NCBI RefSeq assembly: GCF_001015195.1
Contig: NZ_LDES01000075.1
Coordinates: forward strand, 29,478 to 93,477
Reading direction: 5' to 3'
Length of the DNA stretch: 64,000 nucleotides
DNA from: Sphingomonas sp. Y57
Lineage (GTDB): Bacteria > Pseudomonadota > Alphaproteobacteria > Sphingomonadales > Sphingomonadaceae
A program made the position numbers and the translations under genes. Positions 17,279 to 25,800 of this stretch are shown piece by piece (positions within the stretch are counted from its first letter, which is position 1; every line of letters starts with the position of its first letter). The notes beneath the pieces were generated by a model, which worked only from the letters and a program-made list of their open reading frames with translations, was not told the DNA's origin and ran no database searches.

Positions 17279-18876
17279 CCCGACTCACCACCCTCGCCGA
17301 CCCCGATTCGGAGGGCTTCGCCGCCAACGCCGCGCACAACCGCGCGCTGGCGGAGGAGCTCCGCGCCAAGGTGGCCGCCGCCGCGCTCGGCGGATCGGAG
17401 GCGCATCGCGAGCGCCATGTGGCGCGCGGCAAGCTGCTGCCGCGCGACCGCGTCCATCGCCTGCTCGATCCGGGCTCGCCCTTCCTCGAGATCGGCCAGC
17501 TCGCCGCCAACGGCATGTACGACAAGGATGGTGGCCCCGCCGGCGCAGGCATGATCGCCGGCATCGGCAGCGTCCGGGGCCGCCATTGCATGATCGTCGC
17601 CAATGACCCGACGGTGAAGGGCGGCGCCTATTTCCCGATGACGGTGAAGAAGCATCTTCGCGCGCAGGAGATCGCACGCGAGAACCGGCTTCCCTGCATC
17701 TACCTGGTCGATTCGGGTGGTGCCAACCTGCCGCACCAGGCGGAGGTCTTCCCCGATCGCGACCATTTCGGCCGCATCTTCTTCAACCAGGCACAGATGT
17801 CCGCGGAGGGCATCCCCCAGATCGCCTGCGTGATGGGGAGCTGCACCGCGGGCGGCGCCTATGTCCCCGCCATGTCGGACGAGACCGTGATCGTCCGCAA
17901 CCAGGGCACGATCTTCCTGGCCGGCCCGCCGCTGGTGAAGGCCGCAACCGGCGAGGTGATCTCGGCCGAGGATCTGGGCGGCGGCGACCTCCACGCACGC
18001 AAGTCGGGCGTGGTCGACCATCTCGCCGAGAATGACGAGCATGCGCTGCTGATCGTCCGCGATATCGTCGCGACGCTGCAGCCGCCCTCCCCGGCGCCTG
18101 TGAACCGCGCCGACCCCAGGGCGCCGCTGTTCGACCCGGGCGAACTCTACGGCATCGTGCCGCAGGACGTCCGCGCGCCCTACGACGTGCACGAGGTGAT
18201 CGCCCGGATCGTCGACGGATCGGAGCTGCACGAGTTCAAGCCGCTCTACGGCACGACGCTGGTCTGCGGCTTCGCCCATATCTGGGGCCAGCCGGTGGCG
18301 ATCCTCGCCAATAACGGCGTGCTCTTCTCCGAAAGCGCACTGAAGGGCGCGCATTTCATCGAGCTCGCCTGCCAGCGCCGTGTACCGCTGCTGTTTCTGC
18401 AGAACATCTCGGGCTTCATGGTCGGCGGGAAATATGAGGCGGAGGGCATTGCCAAGAACGGTGCCAAGCTGGTGACCGCCGTCGCCACCGCCGGCGTGCC
18501 CAAGATCACCGTGCTGATTGGCGGCAGCTTCGGCGCCGGCAATTACGGCATGTGCGGCCGCGCCTATCAGCCGCGCTTCCTGTTCACCTGGCCCAATGCG
18601 CGGATCAGCGTGATGGGCGGCGAGCAGGCCGCATCGGTGCTGGCGACCGTCCACCGCGACGCCGACACATGGACGCCCGAGCAGGCCGAAGCCTTCAAGG
18701 CGCCGATCCGCCAGAAGTATGAGGACGAAGGCAATCCCTATTATGCCACCGCGCGGATGTGGGACGACGGGATCATCGACCCCGCCCAGACCCGCGACGT
18801 CCTCGGCCTCGCCCTCGCCGCCACGCTGAACGCCCCGATCCCCGATCGCGCGCAGTTCGGCGTGTTCCGGATGTGA
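17275..18876 (+). CDS. liuB: Methylcrotonyl-CoA carboxylase, carboxyltransferase (beta) subunit
   Basis: Carboxyltransferase of 533 residues that moves CO2 from biotin to 3-methylcrotonyl-CoA. Two crotonase-like domains are visible, with the N-terminal oxyanion-hole segment [12 protein letters not shown] and the C-terminal [21 protein letters not shown] and [16 protein letters not shown]. The segment [19 protein letters not shown] is usual in this subunit. It overlaps the dehydrogenase gene by four bases (ATGA) and is separated from the alpha subunit gene by 106 bases that hold a REP unit. Confidence 0.95.
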   Translation: MTRLTTLADPDSEGFAANAAHNRALAEELRAKVAAAALGGSEAHRERHVARGKLLPRDRVHRLLDPGSPFLEIGQLAANGMYDKDGGPAGAGMIAGIGSVRGRHCMIVANDPTVKGGAYFPMTVKKHLRAQEIARENRLPCIYLVDSGGANLPHQAEVFPDRDHFGRIFFNQAQMSAEGIPQIACVMGSCTAGGAYVPAMSDETVIVRNQGTIFLAGPPLVKAATGEVISAEDLGGGDLHARKSGVVDHLAENDEHALLIVRDIVATLQPPSPAPVNRADPRAPLFDPGELYGIVPQDVRAPYDVHEVIARIVDGSELHEFKPLYGTTLVCGFAHIWGQPVAILANNGVLFSESALKGAHFIELACQRRVPLLFLQNISGFMVGGKYEAEGIAKNGAKLVTAVATAGVPKITVLIGGSFGAGNYGMCGRAYQPRFLFTWPNARISVMGGEQAASVLATVHRDADTWTPEQAEAFKAPIRQKYEDEGNPYYATARMWDDGIIDPAQTRDVLGLALAATLNAPIPDRAQFGVFRM

Positions 18877-18899
18877 CGGCGATGAGCCGGTTTCCTTTC

Positions 18900-18970
18900 C
18901 CGTTCGTGTCGAGCGCAGTCGAGACACGTTCCGAGAGCCAACGTCCCTCGACTGCGCTCGGGACGAACGG
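18900..18970. repeat. REP/BIME-like inverted repeat, copy B (71 bp)
   Basis: This 71-bp unit matches copy A at 13448-13518 with about four substitutions. It lies inside the leucine operon, between the carboxylase beta and alpha genes, ending 12 bases before the alpha-subunit ATG. It could form a hairpin in the mRNA that affects the relative output of the two subunits. Confidence 0.75.
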
Positions 18971-18982
18971 AGACGTGTTGAA

Positions 18983-20851
18983 ATGATCCGCTCGCTCCTC
19001 ATCGCCAATCGCGGCGAGATCGCCCGTCGCATCATCCGGACCGCGCGCAAGATGGGCATCCGCACGGTCGCCGTGCATTCGGACGTCGACGCCGCCATGC
19101 CCTTCGTGCGCGAGGCGGACGAGGCGGTCTGCATCGGCCCCGCGCCGGCACGCGAATCCTATCTGGTCCAGGCGAAGATCCTGGAGGCCGCGAAGGCGAC
19201 CGGCGCCGAGGCGATCCATCCGGGCTATGGCTTCCTTTCAGAGAACGCCGAGTTCGCAGAGGCGGTCGAAGCCGCCGGCCTCGTCTGGGTCGGGGCGCCC
19301 GCCCATTCGATCCGCGCGATGGGCCTGAAGGACGCCGCCAAGAAGCTGATGGTCGAGGCGGGCGTGCCTGTCACCCCCGGCTATATGGGCGAGGATCAGG
19401 ACCCCGCCCACCTCAAGGCCGAGGCCGACCGGATCGGCTATCCGGTGCTGATCAAGGCGGTCGCCGGCGGCGGCGGCAAGGGCATGCGCAAGGTCGACCG
19501 GTCCGAAGATTTCGCCGACGCGCTGCTGTCCTGCCAGCGCGAGGCGGCCTCCTCGTTCGGCGACGACCGCGTGCTGATCGAGAAATACATCCTCGGACCG
19601 CGACACATCGAGGTGCAGGTGTTCGGCGACCGGCACGGCCATGTCGTCCACCTGTTCGAGCGCGACTGCTCGCTCCAGCGCCGCCACCAGAAGGTGATCG
19701 AGGAGGCCCCCGCGCCCGGGATGGATGATGCCACCCGCGCGGCCGTCTGCGAGGCGGCGGTCAAGGCAGCCAGGGCGGTCGACTATGTCGGCGCGGGCAC
19801 GATCGAGTTCATCGCCGACGCTTCCGAAGGGCTGCGCGCCGATCGCATCTGGTTCATGGAGATGAACACGCGGCTGCAGGTCGAGCATCCGGTGACAGAG
19901 GCGATCACCGGCCAGGATCTCGTCGAATGGCAGCTCCGTGTCGCCTCGGGCGAGCCGCTGCCCAGGACGCAGGATCAGCTTTCGATCAACGGCTGGGCGA
20001 TGGAGGCGCGGCTCTACGCCGAGAACCCGTCGAACGGCTTCCTGCCCTCGACCGGCCCGCTCACCCGCCTGCGCCTGCCGCGCGGCATCCGCGTCGACAG
20101 CGGCGTCGAGGAGGGCGGCGAGGTGTCGCCCTATTACGACCCGATGATCGCCAAGCTGATCGTGACCGCGCCGAGCCGCCCGGCGGCGGCGGCGAAGCTC
20201 GCCCAGGCGGCGGCGCGGGTCGAGGTCTGGCCGGTGCGCACCAACGCCGCCTTCCTGGCGCGCGCGGCAGCCGACCCCGACTTCGTCGCAGGCCGAGTCG
20301 ACACCGGCTTCATCGAACGCCATGCGGACCGGCTGGTCCCAACGACCGAGCCGTCAGCGGCGATCGAGCAGGCGGCGGCCCGCGCGCTGCTGCCGGAGGG
20401 CAGCGATGCCTGGACGCGGCTTATCGGCTTTCGCGCCAATGCCGCGGCGGAGCGGCGGGTGGAGGTCGAGGTGGCGGGACACAGCCGGCTCGTCGCGATC
20501 GATGACGGAGCGGCTGGAGGCAAGCTGCGCGCCGTGGGTAGCGAAACCCTGCTGTTCCTCGACGGTGAGGCATGGCCGGTCGAAGCGCCGCGCGCCGATC
20601 ATGCCGGCGGGGGCGGGGCGGTGTCCGACGGCGCGCTGCTGGCCCCGATGCCCGGCAAGGTGATTGCGGTGGACGTTTCCGAGGGCGACACCGTCACCAA
20701 GGGCCAGAAGCTGCTGGTGCTCGAAGCGATGAAGATGGAGCAGGCGATGCTCGCCCCGTTCGACGGCGTCGTCGCCGAGCTCAACGCCAGTGTCGGCGGC
20801 CAGGTGAGCGAAGGCACGATGCTCGCCCGGGTGGCGAAGGCGGAGGACTGA
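18983..20851 (+). CDS. liuD: Methylcrotonyl-CoA carboxylase, biotin carboxylase/carrier (alpha) subunit
   Basis: Biotin-dependent subunit of 622 residues. Biotin carboxylase occupies about residues 1-445: LIANRGEIARRIIRTARKMG, the ATP-grasp loop GGGGKGMR, and MEMNTRLQVEHPVTE. A linker region follows, then a C-terminal biotinyl domain with the biotinylated Lys584 in EAMKMEQ. It loads CO2 onto biotin for the beta subunit encoded upstream. No HMG-CoA lyase or methylglutaconyl-CoA hydratase gene follows, unlike many liu clusters; the next gene is on the opposite strand. Confidence 0.95.
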   Translation: MIRSLLIANRGEIARRIIRTARKMGIRTVAVHSDVDAAMPFVREADEAVCIGPAPARESYLVQAKILEAAKATGAEAIHPGYGFLSENAEFAEAVEAAGLVWVGAPAHSIRAMGLKDAAKKLMVEAGVPVTPGYMGEDQDPAHLKAEADRIGYPVLIKAVAGGGGKGMRKVDRSEDFADALLSCQREAASSFGDDRVLIEKYILGPRHIEVQVFGDRHGHVVHLFERDCSLQRRHQKVIEEAPAPGMDDATRAAVCEAAVKAARAVDYVGAGTIEFIADASEGLRADRIWFMEMNTRLQVEHPVTEAITGQDLVEWQLRVASGEPLPRTQDQLSINGWAMEARLYAENPSNGFLPSTGPLTRLRLPRGIRVDSGVEEGGEVSPYYDPMIAKLIVTAPSRPAAAAKLAQAAARVEVWPVRTNAAFLARAAADPDFVAGRVDTGFIERHADRLVPTTEPSAAIEQAAARALLPEGSDAWTRLIGFRANAAAERRVEVEVAGHSRLVAIDDGAAGGKLRAVGSETLLFLDGEAWPVEAPRADHAGGGGAVSDGALLAPMPGKVIAVDVSEGDTVTKGQKLLVLEAMKMEQAMLAPFDGVVAELNASVGGQVSEGTMLARVAKAED

Positions 20852-20866
20852 GTCCGGCTTCGGCTC

Positions 20867-21565
20867 TCAGGCCGTGCCGACCCAGCCTCGCCACGTGAAG
20901 GCCGCGTAGAAAAGTCCCAGCTCCGCGAAGCCGGCTGCGCGCAGGATCGTCTCGTCCTGCTCGGGCGTGAACATGTTGACGGCGCGGTCGACTGAATCGC
21001 GGGCATTCTCCGCCAGCGCCGGATCGACCCCGGACGAGACCGCAAAGGCGGCGTAGCGCGACAGCCAGAGCGCGCGCTCGCCCTCGCCTTGCGGGAAACT
21101 TCCATGCACCGCGACGAAGGGCGCGCCCCGGTGCAGCCGCTCGCGGATCGCTGCGGCGGTGCGGCAGCGCTCCTCGGCGTCGAGGAAATGGAGCGTCAGC
21201 AGGCACGTCGCTCCATCGAACGGCCCGGCGGGCGCGTCGTCGATATAGCCTTCGACCAGTTCGACCCGCTCCATCAAAGGCCCCAGCGTTCGTTCGGCGA
21301 GGGCCAGCATCTCCGGCGCCGGATCGACCCCGACGAAACGCCAGCCCGGATACGCTTCCGCCAGGGCCTTCAGTTCCATCCCGCCGCCCGCGCCGAGCAC
21401 GAGGATGCGGCCGTCCTCGGGCACCCGCTCGGCAAGCAGCAGTCCGGTCATCCGGTGGACAGTCTCCAGCCCCGGCACGAAGCGGCGCGTTCCGTCCGAA
21501 TAATGCGCCACCTTTTCGGCGTCCCTATAGCCCTTCATGAAATCGAGGGCACCATCTTCAGCCAT
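20867..21565 (-). CDS. Class I SAM-dependent methyltransferase
   Basis: Rossmann-fold methyltransferase of 232 residues. The SAM-binding motif I is [20 protein letters not shown], and the acidic residue ending strand 2 is in [11 protein letters not shown]. Motifs II/III follow at [15 protein letters not shown]. The target (small molecule or macromolecule) is not evident. It overlaps the Rrf2-type regulator gene by eight bases and is therefore probably in that regulator's autoregulated unit. Confidence 0.85.
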   Translation of the reverse strand: MAEDGALDFMKGYRDAEKVAHYSDGTRRFVPGLETVHRMTGLLLAERVPEDGRILVLGAGGGMELKALAEAYPGWRFVGVDPAPEMLALAERTLGPLMERVELVEGYIDDAPAGPFDGATCLLTLHFLDAEERCRTAAAIRERLHRGAPFVAVHGSFPQGEGERALWLSRYAAFAVSSGVDPALAENARDSVDRAVNMFTPEQDETILRAAGFAELGLFYAAFTWRGWVGTA

Positions 21566-22016
21566 GATCGAGCTCCCTGTCGCCCTGCGGACGGGCGGTC
21601 ATACGCGCATGGAAATCGGCGCTGAGCATCGCCAGCGTGACCTGCCCGAAACGCGCGAGCAGCAGCGCTTCGGCATCCCGGAAGGCGTGGCCGAGCGCCG
21701 TGTTCACCGCCTGCTCGACCAGGCAGCCCGGCACTTCGGTTCGATGCCCTATCGCCAGCAGCGACGGGCTGCCGAGCGCGTCGTAAATGTCCCGGAGCGT
21801 GATGCGGTCGAGCGGCCGGGCAATCGTCCAGCCGCCGCCATGCCCCTTTTCCGACCGGACAAGCCCCTGCTCGCGCAACCCCGCCATGACCCGGCGGACG
21901 ACGACCGGATTGGTGTCCATCGCCTTCGCCAGCACTTCCGAGGTCACGGGGCCGTCCTGTTCCGCCATGTGCAGCAGGACGTGGAGCACGCCCGAAAGTC
22001 GGCTATCGCGTTTCAT
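21558..22016 (-). CDS. Rrf2-family transcriptional regulator
   Basis: Winged helix-turn-helix regulator of 152 residues: [20 protein letters not shown] and [20 protein letters not shown] in the DNA-binding part, then the wing [13 protein letters not shown]. Only one cysteine (VPGCLV) is present, so the three-cysteine iron-sulfur cluster site of IscR/NsrR is missing; a thiol switch is possible. The gene overlaps the methyltransferase. A palindrome covering its start codon suggests autorepression. It is the last chromosomal gene before the prophage. Confidence 0.88.
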   Translation of the reverse strand: MKRDSRLSGVLHVLLHMAEQDGPVTSEVLAKAMDTNPVVVRRVMAGLREQGLVRSEKGHGGGWTIARPLDRITLRDIYDALGSPSLLAIGHRTEVPGCLVEQAVNTALGHAFRDAEALLLARFGQVTLAMLSADFHARMTARPQGDRELDHG

Positions 22017-22036
22017 GTAACTTCAAATAGTACATG
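22014..22036. promoter_or_regulatory. Candidate Rrf2 operator
   Basis: Inverted repeat CATGTA-N11-TACATG overlapping the start codon of the Rrf2 gene (22014-22016). Its size and location fit an autoregulatory site for a dimeric Rrf2 protein. The AT-rich spacer (ACTTCAAATAG) probably carries part of the promoter. Confidence 0.5.
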
Positions 22037-22116
22037 ATAGGCCGATGTCAATCCACGCGGCGGAGCCTGTGCAGGTCATCCCATTCAGTTCGTTGGTGGG
22101 GATCGGAACCGTATCG

Positions 22117-22165
22117 TGGAGCGGGCGAAGGGAATCGAACCCTCCTAGCCAGCTTGGAAGGCTAG
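22117..22165 (-). other. attL: 3' fragment of a tRNA-Gly(TCC) gene
   Basis: Read on the minus strand, this is the 3' part of a glycine tRNA: anticodon arm with loop CTTCCAA (anticodon TCC), variable loop, T arm (GAGGG-TTCGATT-CCCTT), 3' acceptor strand CGCCCGC and TCCA. The expected 5' acceptor strand and D arm are absent; the sequence beyond 22165 is unrelated. This is the pattern left when a phage integrates in a tRNA gene, so the site is the chromosome-prophage junction. The intact tRNA should be at the far junction, outside the window. Confidence 0.85.
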
Positions 22166-22239
22166 TCGGGCCGGAGCGCAATTAGCCAGTAATTTCAGTG
22201 CATTAATGCCACCGCCACCGCCTCGGTTTACAGGGCGGT

Positions 22240-23373
22240 TTACATCGCCCGCCTGATGCGCTCGCTCAAGGCCACCACAATGGCCGCGTCGTCGACATAG
22301 GTTCGGCGGATGCGCGAGACGCTTTCCACCGACCAGGCGGCGATGTTCGCGATCTCCTCATCCGAAAGGCCGGCGCGGCAAAGGTGGGTCACGAAGGTGC
22401 CCCGGCAATCGTGCAGATGCTTGCGCTTCGCGGGCACGTCCAATTCGGGCTGCGCGGGCTGCTCAATGCCTCCGGCCTTCGCGACGGCTATGACGGCCTC
22501 GGTGAGGCTCTCGGGCTTCCATGGCCGTCCGCGCGCGCCGACCAGCACATGATTGACGCCCTCGGCGCGCGGCAGGGCGCGCAGCTCGGCGAGGAGATCG
22601 GACAGGGCGGGGATGACGGGGATGACGGCGCGGCGGCGGCGCCCCCGGCTCTTCTTGAGCGCGGTACGGATAATCGCATGGTCGCTGACCTCATCCCATG
22701 TGAGCGCGGCGAGATCGGCGCGGCGCATGCCGGTGAGGCAAGCGAGCTGGATGATGTCGAACGCGCGCGGCCGCTCGATCTTCTTGGCGGCGGCCTTGGC
22801 GCGCGCCAGGTCATCCGGCGTCCAGATGATTTCGGCGCGGTCGGCGGGCTTGTAGATCGCCGGCACATCGGCCGCGACGTTGAGCGCGACGCGGGCGCGG
22901 AGCTTGCCGAACTTGAGCAGCTCCGACAGGACCGTGACGCCGATATCGGCGGCGCGGGGGGTCGCGGATCGGCTATCGCGCCACTCGACCACCTTTGCCA
23001 CCATGCGCGGATCGTTCCACAGCGCTATCGGGAGCGCCCCCCATTTCGCATCGATCAGGTCGAGCGCGTCGCCCCAGAGCTGGCGGGTCGAGGCGGCGAG
23101 GCCGCGCCATTCGGGGCTGGCCGTCGCGAGATCGGCGGGATTGCCGCGCCACTGCCGGCCAAGGCCGCCAAGCGTCGCGGCCTTGGCCGCCTGCGCCTCC
23201 TCGGCGATGGCGGCGAGCGCCTTGAGCGCGGCTGCGTCGAGCTGCGGACGCTTCGGCCCCTCCGATTTCATGATGCAGGGAGCGCCCTTGCCGCGCCAGG
23301 CGAAGACATACCAGCGGATCGGCTTGCCCGGCTTGACCTTCCGTACAAAGTGAAGGCCTTTCACGTCGCTCAT
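22240..23373 (-). CDS. int: Phage tyrosine recombinase (integrase)
   Basis: Site-specific recombinase of 377 residues next to attL. The catalytic domain (about 185-377) shows the first arginine in LTGMRRADL (about 217), His321 and Arg324 in HLHDCRGTF, Trp347 at the usual His/Trp site and the nucleophile Tyr359 in RRTYVDD. The N-terminal part is the arm/core-binding region. It is the last gene of the leftward early operon and overlaps the preceding small gene by four bases. It should catalyse integration at, and with an excisionase excision from, the tRNA-Gly gene. Confidence 0.95.
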   Translation of the reverse strand: MSDVKGLHFVRKVKPGKPIRWYVFAWRGKGAPCIMKSEGPKRPQLDAAALKALAAIAEEAQAAKAATLGGLGRQWRGNPADLATASPEWRGLAASTRQLWGDALDLIDAKWGALPIALWNDPRMVAKVVEWRDSRSATPRAADIGVTVLSELLKFGKLRARVALNVAADVPAIYKPADRAEIIWTPDDLARAKAAAKKIERPRAFDIIQLACLTGMRRADLAALTWDEVSDHAIIRTALKKSRGRRRRAVIPVIPALSDLLAELRALPRAEGVNHVLVGARGRPWKPESLTEAVIAVAKAGGIEQPAQPELDVPAKRKHLHDCRGTFVTHLCRAGLSDEEIANIAAWSVESVSRIRRTYVDDAAIVVALSERIRRAM

Positions 23374-23579
23374 ATCTTGCCGGCGGCCTCCAACTGATCG
23401 AACAGCGATTGCGGGGCGGGCGCCTGGGCGCGGGCTTCTATCACGCGAATCGTGCCGTCTAGGGTGACTTCGATCCCGGCCACGTCAAGGCCGAGGTCGC
23501 GGGCCGCCTGGACGACGTGGCGGATGGCGACCTTGCCGGGATAGGCGCGCGCGGGTCTGGTGGTGCCCTGGGAGGTCAT
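23370..23579 (-). CDS. Small phage protein upstream of integrase
   Basis: Protein of 69 residues, not assigned to a family. The N-terminal half (YPGKVAIRHVVQAARDLGLD) followed by IEVTLDGTIRVIE looks like a helix and a beta hairpin. It overlaps the integrase start and the preceding zinc-ribbon gene by four bases each, so all three are translated as a unit. An excisionase role is possible from its position, but there is no clear winged-helix motif. Confidence 0.65.
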   Translation of the reverse strand: MTSQGTTRPARAYPGKVAIRHVVQAARDLGLDVAGIEVTLDGTIRVIEARAQAPAPQSLFDQLEAAGKI

Positions 23580-23950
23580 AGCGGCAGGTCGAAATGCTTG
23601 GTGTAGCGGTGGAGATAGTCGACCATGGACATGCGGCCGGAGGCCTTGTCCTCGGCGGCCCAGGCGGCGATCAGGCGCTGGGTGACGGCGCGGGCCTTCT
23701 TGCCGATCTCGCGCGCCTCGGCGCTGCCGGCGGTGCCGCTCCGGGTCATCCGGTCGACCATGGCGAAGGCGGTAAGCTGGCGGCCGCGAATGCGCTGGCG
23801 CTGCTGGAATGCCTTCCGGTGCGCGGAGCAGCAAAAGAGCTGTCCCGGCTGGATGCCCATCACAGGGGCCAAGCACTCCGCGCATAGGCGAGTGGTGCCC
23901 GAGGGGGTGCCCTCGACTCCACGGGGCGTTCTGGCGGGGGCGTGGGCCAT
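23576..23950 (-). CDS. Zinc-ribbon phage protein
   Basis: Protein of 124 residues. An N-terminal zinc-binding pattern is visible: CAECLAP, then FCCSAHRKAFQQR, which resembles zinc-ribbon modules that recognise nucleic acid or protein. The C-terminal part is helical (KKARAVTQRLIAAWAAED). The ATG at 23950 starts the protein just before the Cys region; a longer form starting at 24013 would overlap the next gene. It belongs to the leftward early operon. The function is unknown. Confidence 0.65.
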   Translation of the reverse strand: MAHAPARTPRGVEGTPSGTTRLCAECLAPVMGIQPGQLFCCSAHRKAFQQRQRIRGRQLTAFAMVDRMTRSGTAGSAEAREIGKKARAVTQRLIAAWAAEDKASGRMSMVDYLHRYTKHFDLPL

Positions 23951-23955
23951 GGCCT

Positions 23956-24330
23956 TTACGCCGCCGGATCGGGGGTGATGCCGAGCACCGCCGAAAGGCA
24001 TCCGCCGCGCCAATCGCGGTCCCGAGCGCTCGACGGCCGGAGTTCGACGCCGAAATGCGGATCGGTCTGGAATGCCGACATGGCCGCCGGTTCATAGGCG
24101 TAATCGTATTGATGCGGGCCAAAGACGGCGCGCGGTGCCATGTGGGGCGTGGTATAGGCCAGCACGGCAGGATGGCCGCAGTCTTGGCAATCGACGCCGA
24201 AGATCGCGGGGTTCGGGTAGTCCCCCGCAAAGTAGATGCCGTCATGCATCGCCTTGTTCCAACTGTCGAAACCGGGCTTGCCGCACCGCTCACAGGTCCA
24301 GCGGGTATATTCGTCGATCGGCGCGCTCAT
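23956..24330 (-). CDS. Phage protein with two CxxC zinc knuckles
   Basis: Protein of 124 residues with CERCG near residue 13 and CQDCG near residue 50, a plausible four-cysteine zinc site, and Tyr/Pro-rich sequence in the second half. No family was recognised. It overlaps the upstream gene by four bases and is followed by the other zinc-ribbon gene five bases later. Two consecutive zinc-binding proteins in the early leftward operon suggest host-takeover or DNA-metabolism roles; this is inference. Confidence 0.65.
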   Translation of the reverse strand: MSAPIDEYTRWTCERCGKPGFDSWNKAMHDGIYFAGDYPNPAIFGVDCQDCGHPAVLAYTTPHMAPRAVFGPHQYDYAYEPAAMSAFQTDPHFGVELRPSSARDRDWRGGCLSAVLGITPDPAA

Positions 24331-24782
24331 GCGGCGTTCCTTTCGCGCTCGGCCTGGGCGGCGCGCTGGATCGCGTCGTGGCGGAGCATGCAGGTCATGT
24401 TGAGGGCGTAGGCGAGCACCGGATATTCTCCGTGCCACCAGCGCATGGCGCGGAGCTGCTCGATCAGGGCGAGCAAGGCGGCATCGTCGGGCCGGCGGCG
24501 GAGGCGCTGCTTGGCGCCTTCGATAGCCTCGGCCAGCTCCTCCAGGCAGTAATCGCGATGGACGGCCATCAGTGCCTTGTTGGGCGGCAGAATGTCCGTG
24601 GCGCAGCGCCATATTTCGGCGATGGCGTTCATCACGAAGATGCGGTGCTTTGCGGCGGCCGGGGTCATCTGGCCGGTGGCGACCAGCTTGGGATAGCCGC
24701 GCATCCGGTCGCCGGCCATGCGCTCGGCAAGGTCGGCGAACTCGGGGTGGAAGCCGTCGAGGGTCAGGACGGGATCGGTCAC
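24327..24782 (-). CDS. Phage protein of unknown function
   Basis: Mostly helical protein of 151 residues with several Trp and Arg residues (AIAEIWRCATDILPPNKALM, then RAMRWWHGEYPVLAYALNM). No recognisable domain. It overlaps its neighbours on both sides by four bases, so it is a real member of the translationally coupled leftward operon. Confidence 0.65.
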   Translation of the reverse strand: MTDPVLTLDGFHPEFADLAERMAGDRMRGYPKLVATGQMTPAAAKHRIFVMNAIAEIWRCATDILPPNKALMAVHRDYCLEELAEAIEGAKQRLRRRPDDAALLALIEQLRAMRWWHGEYPVLAYALNMTCMLRHDAIQRAAQAERERNAA

Positions 24783-25267
24783 AGCTTGATCCCGCGCGAT
24801 GCGTTGCGGATCATCTGCATGATCGCGGCCTCGACGGCCACCTGTTGGGTATAGGGTGTCCTCGCGAGCAGGCGGCTAAGCTCGATGACCTCGGCCATGA
24901 GCCGTGGGCTGTCCTTGACCTTGCGTTCAGCGGCAGCGATCCGCTTCTCATTTTCGTCGGCGGTCGCGCGGACCTCGCACTCGGCAAGGATAGGGTTCGA
25001 GGCGCTCCGAAGGAACGTCATGTCCTTCGGCGTGATCCCCTTAACGCGGCCATCCTCGATCGTGCCGGCCGTCGAATAGATGCCGCCGATCGCCTTGCCC
25101 TTGGGCAAGGCTTTGAAGGCCGAGGCAGCCGCCAGCAGCGCGTTCCACGTCCAATCCGTTCTGGATGACAGCAACTCGGGCGTGATCAGCAGCGCGCCGG
25201 CCCTGTTGCCTGCAAGCTTGACGGGGCCGAGATAGACGACTTCGATGTTGCTCGCCTGCTCGATCAT
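24779..25267 (-). CDS. Phage protein of unknown function
   Basis: Protein of 162 residues. The N-terminal half is beta-rich (NIEVVYLGPVKLAGNRAGAL); the C-terminal half is a long basic and acidic helix (NEKRIAAAERKVKDSPRLMA) ending in ARTPYTQQVAVEAAIMQMI. The ATG at 25267 overlaps the stop of the preceding gene. No family was recognised. Confidence 0.65.
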   Translation of the reverse strand: MIEQASNIEVVYLGPVKLAGNRAGALLITPELLSSRTDWTWNALLAAASAFKALPKGKAIGGIYSTAGTIEDGRVKGITPKDMTFLRSASNPILAECEVRATADENEKRIAAAERKVKDSPRLMAEVIELSRLLARTPYTQQVAVEAAIMQMIRNASRGIKL

Positions 25268-25800
25268 ATCAGCGCCTCCGCATGCTTGCGGATCAGGCGA
25301 TCGGCGACGGCGGCGATCTCGGCCGGGTCGGCGGTTTCCGTGCAATCGCTGCCGATGATCTGGCTAGGCTCGAAATCGGCGGCCGGACGCACGACGCGGA
25401 CGCACCATACATCGCGGCGGATTTCGCACTGATCGGGGAGCGGCTTGTTGAGCGCCTCCGACAGGATGAGATCGACCCACAGCCGAAAGTCGGGATCGGT
25501 CGACGCATCGGCATAGTCGGCGCGGATAGCCGAGACGCTGAGATCGTCGATCACGAAATGGCGTTCCCGCTCGCGACGGCGGCGCTCGGCTTCGGCGACG
25601 GCCTCCCGATCGGCGCGTTTCCGCGCCTGGGTCCAGCGCACGTCCTCCGCCTTCATTTCAAGCAACGCCGCGATTTCGATCAGGCGCTCAGCAATCGGCG
25701 CGCCCAGGCAGCGGGCGTCGCGGATGGCGGTGGCGATCTCGCGGGCCTCGGTCGCCGTCATGGTCGCGCGGATCGCGCTGGACGTGGTGGTCGCCTTCAT
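25264..25800 (-). CDS. Phage protein of unknown function with charged coiled-coil segment
   Basis: Protein of 178 residues. A central, very charged helix (RKRADREAVAEAERRRRERE) could be a coiled coil. The C-terminal half (DPDFRLWVDLILSEALNKP, then IRRDVWCVRVVRP) is a possible globular domain. Overlaps with both neighbours are four bases. No family was recognised. Confidence 0.62.
   Translation of the reverse strand: MKATTTSSAIRATMTATEAREIATAIRDARCLGAPIAERLIEIAALLEMKAEDVRWTQARKRADREAVAEAERRRRERERHFVIDDLSVSAIRADYADASTDPDFRLWVDLILSEALNKPLPDQCEIRRDVWCVRVVRPAADFEPSQIIGSDCTETADPAEIAAVADRLIRKHAEALI

Noticed and set aside
17188..19134. Open frame of 648 codons on the minus strand
   Set aside because: Covers two well-identified leucine-catabolic genes in antisense and has no protein-like signature.
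22117..22200. Intact tRNA-Gly gene
   Set aside because: No 5' acceptor strand (GCGGGCG) or D arm upstream of the anticodon arm; only a 3' fragment is present.
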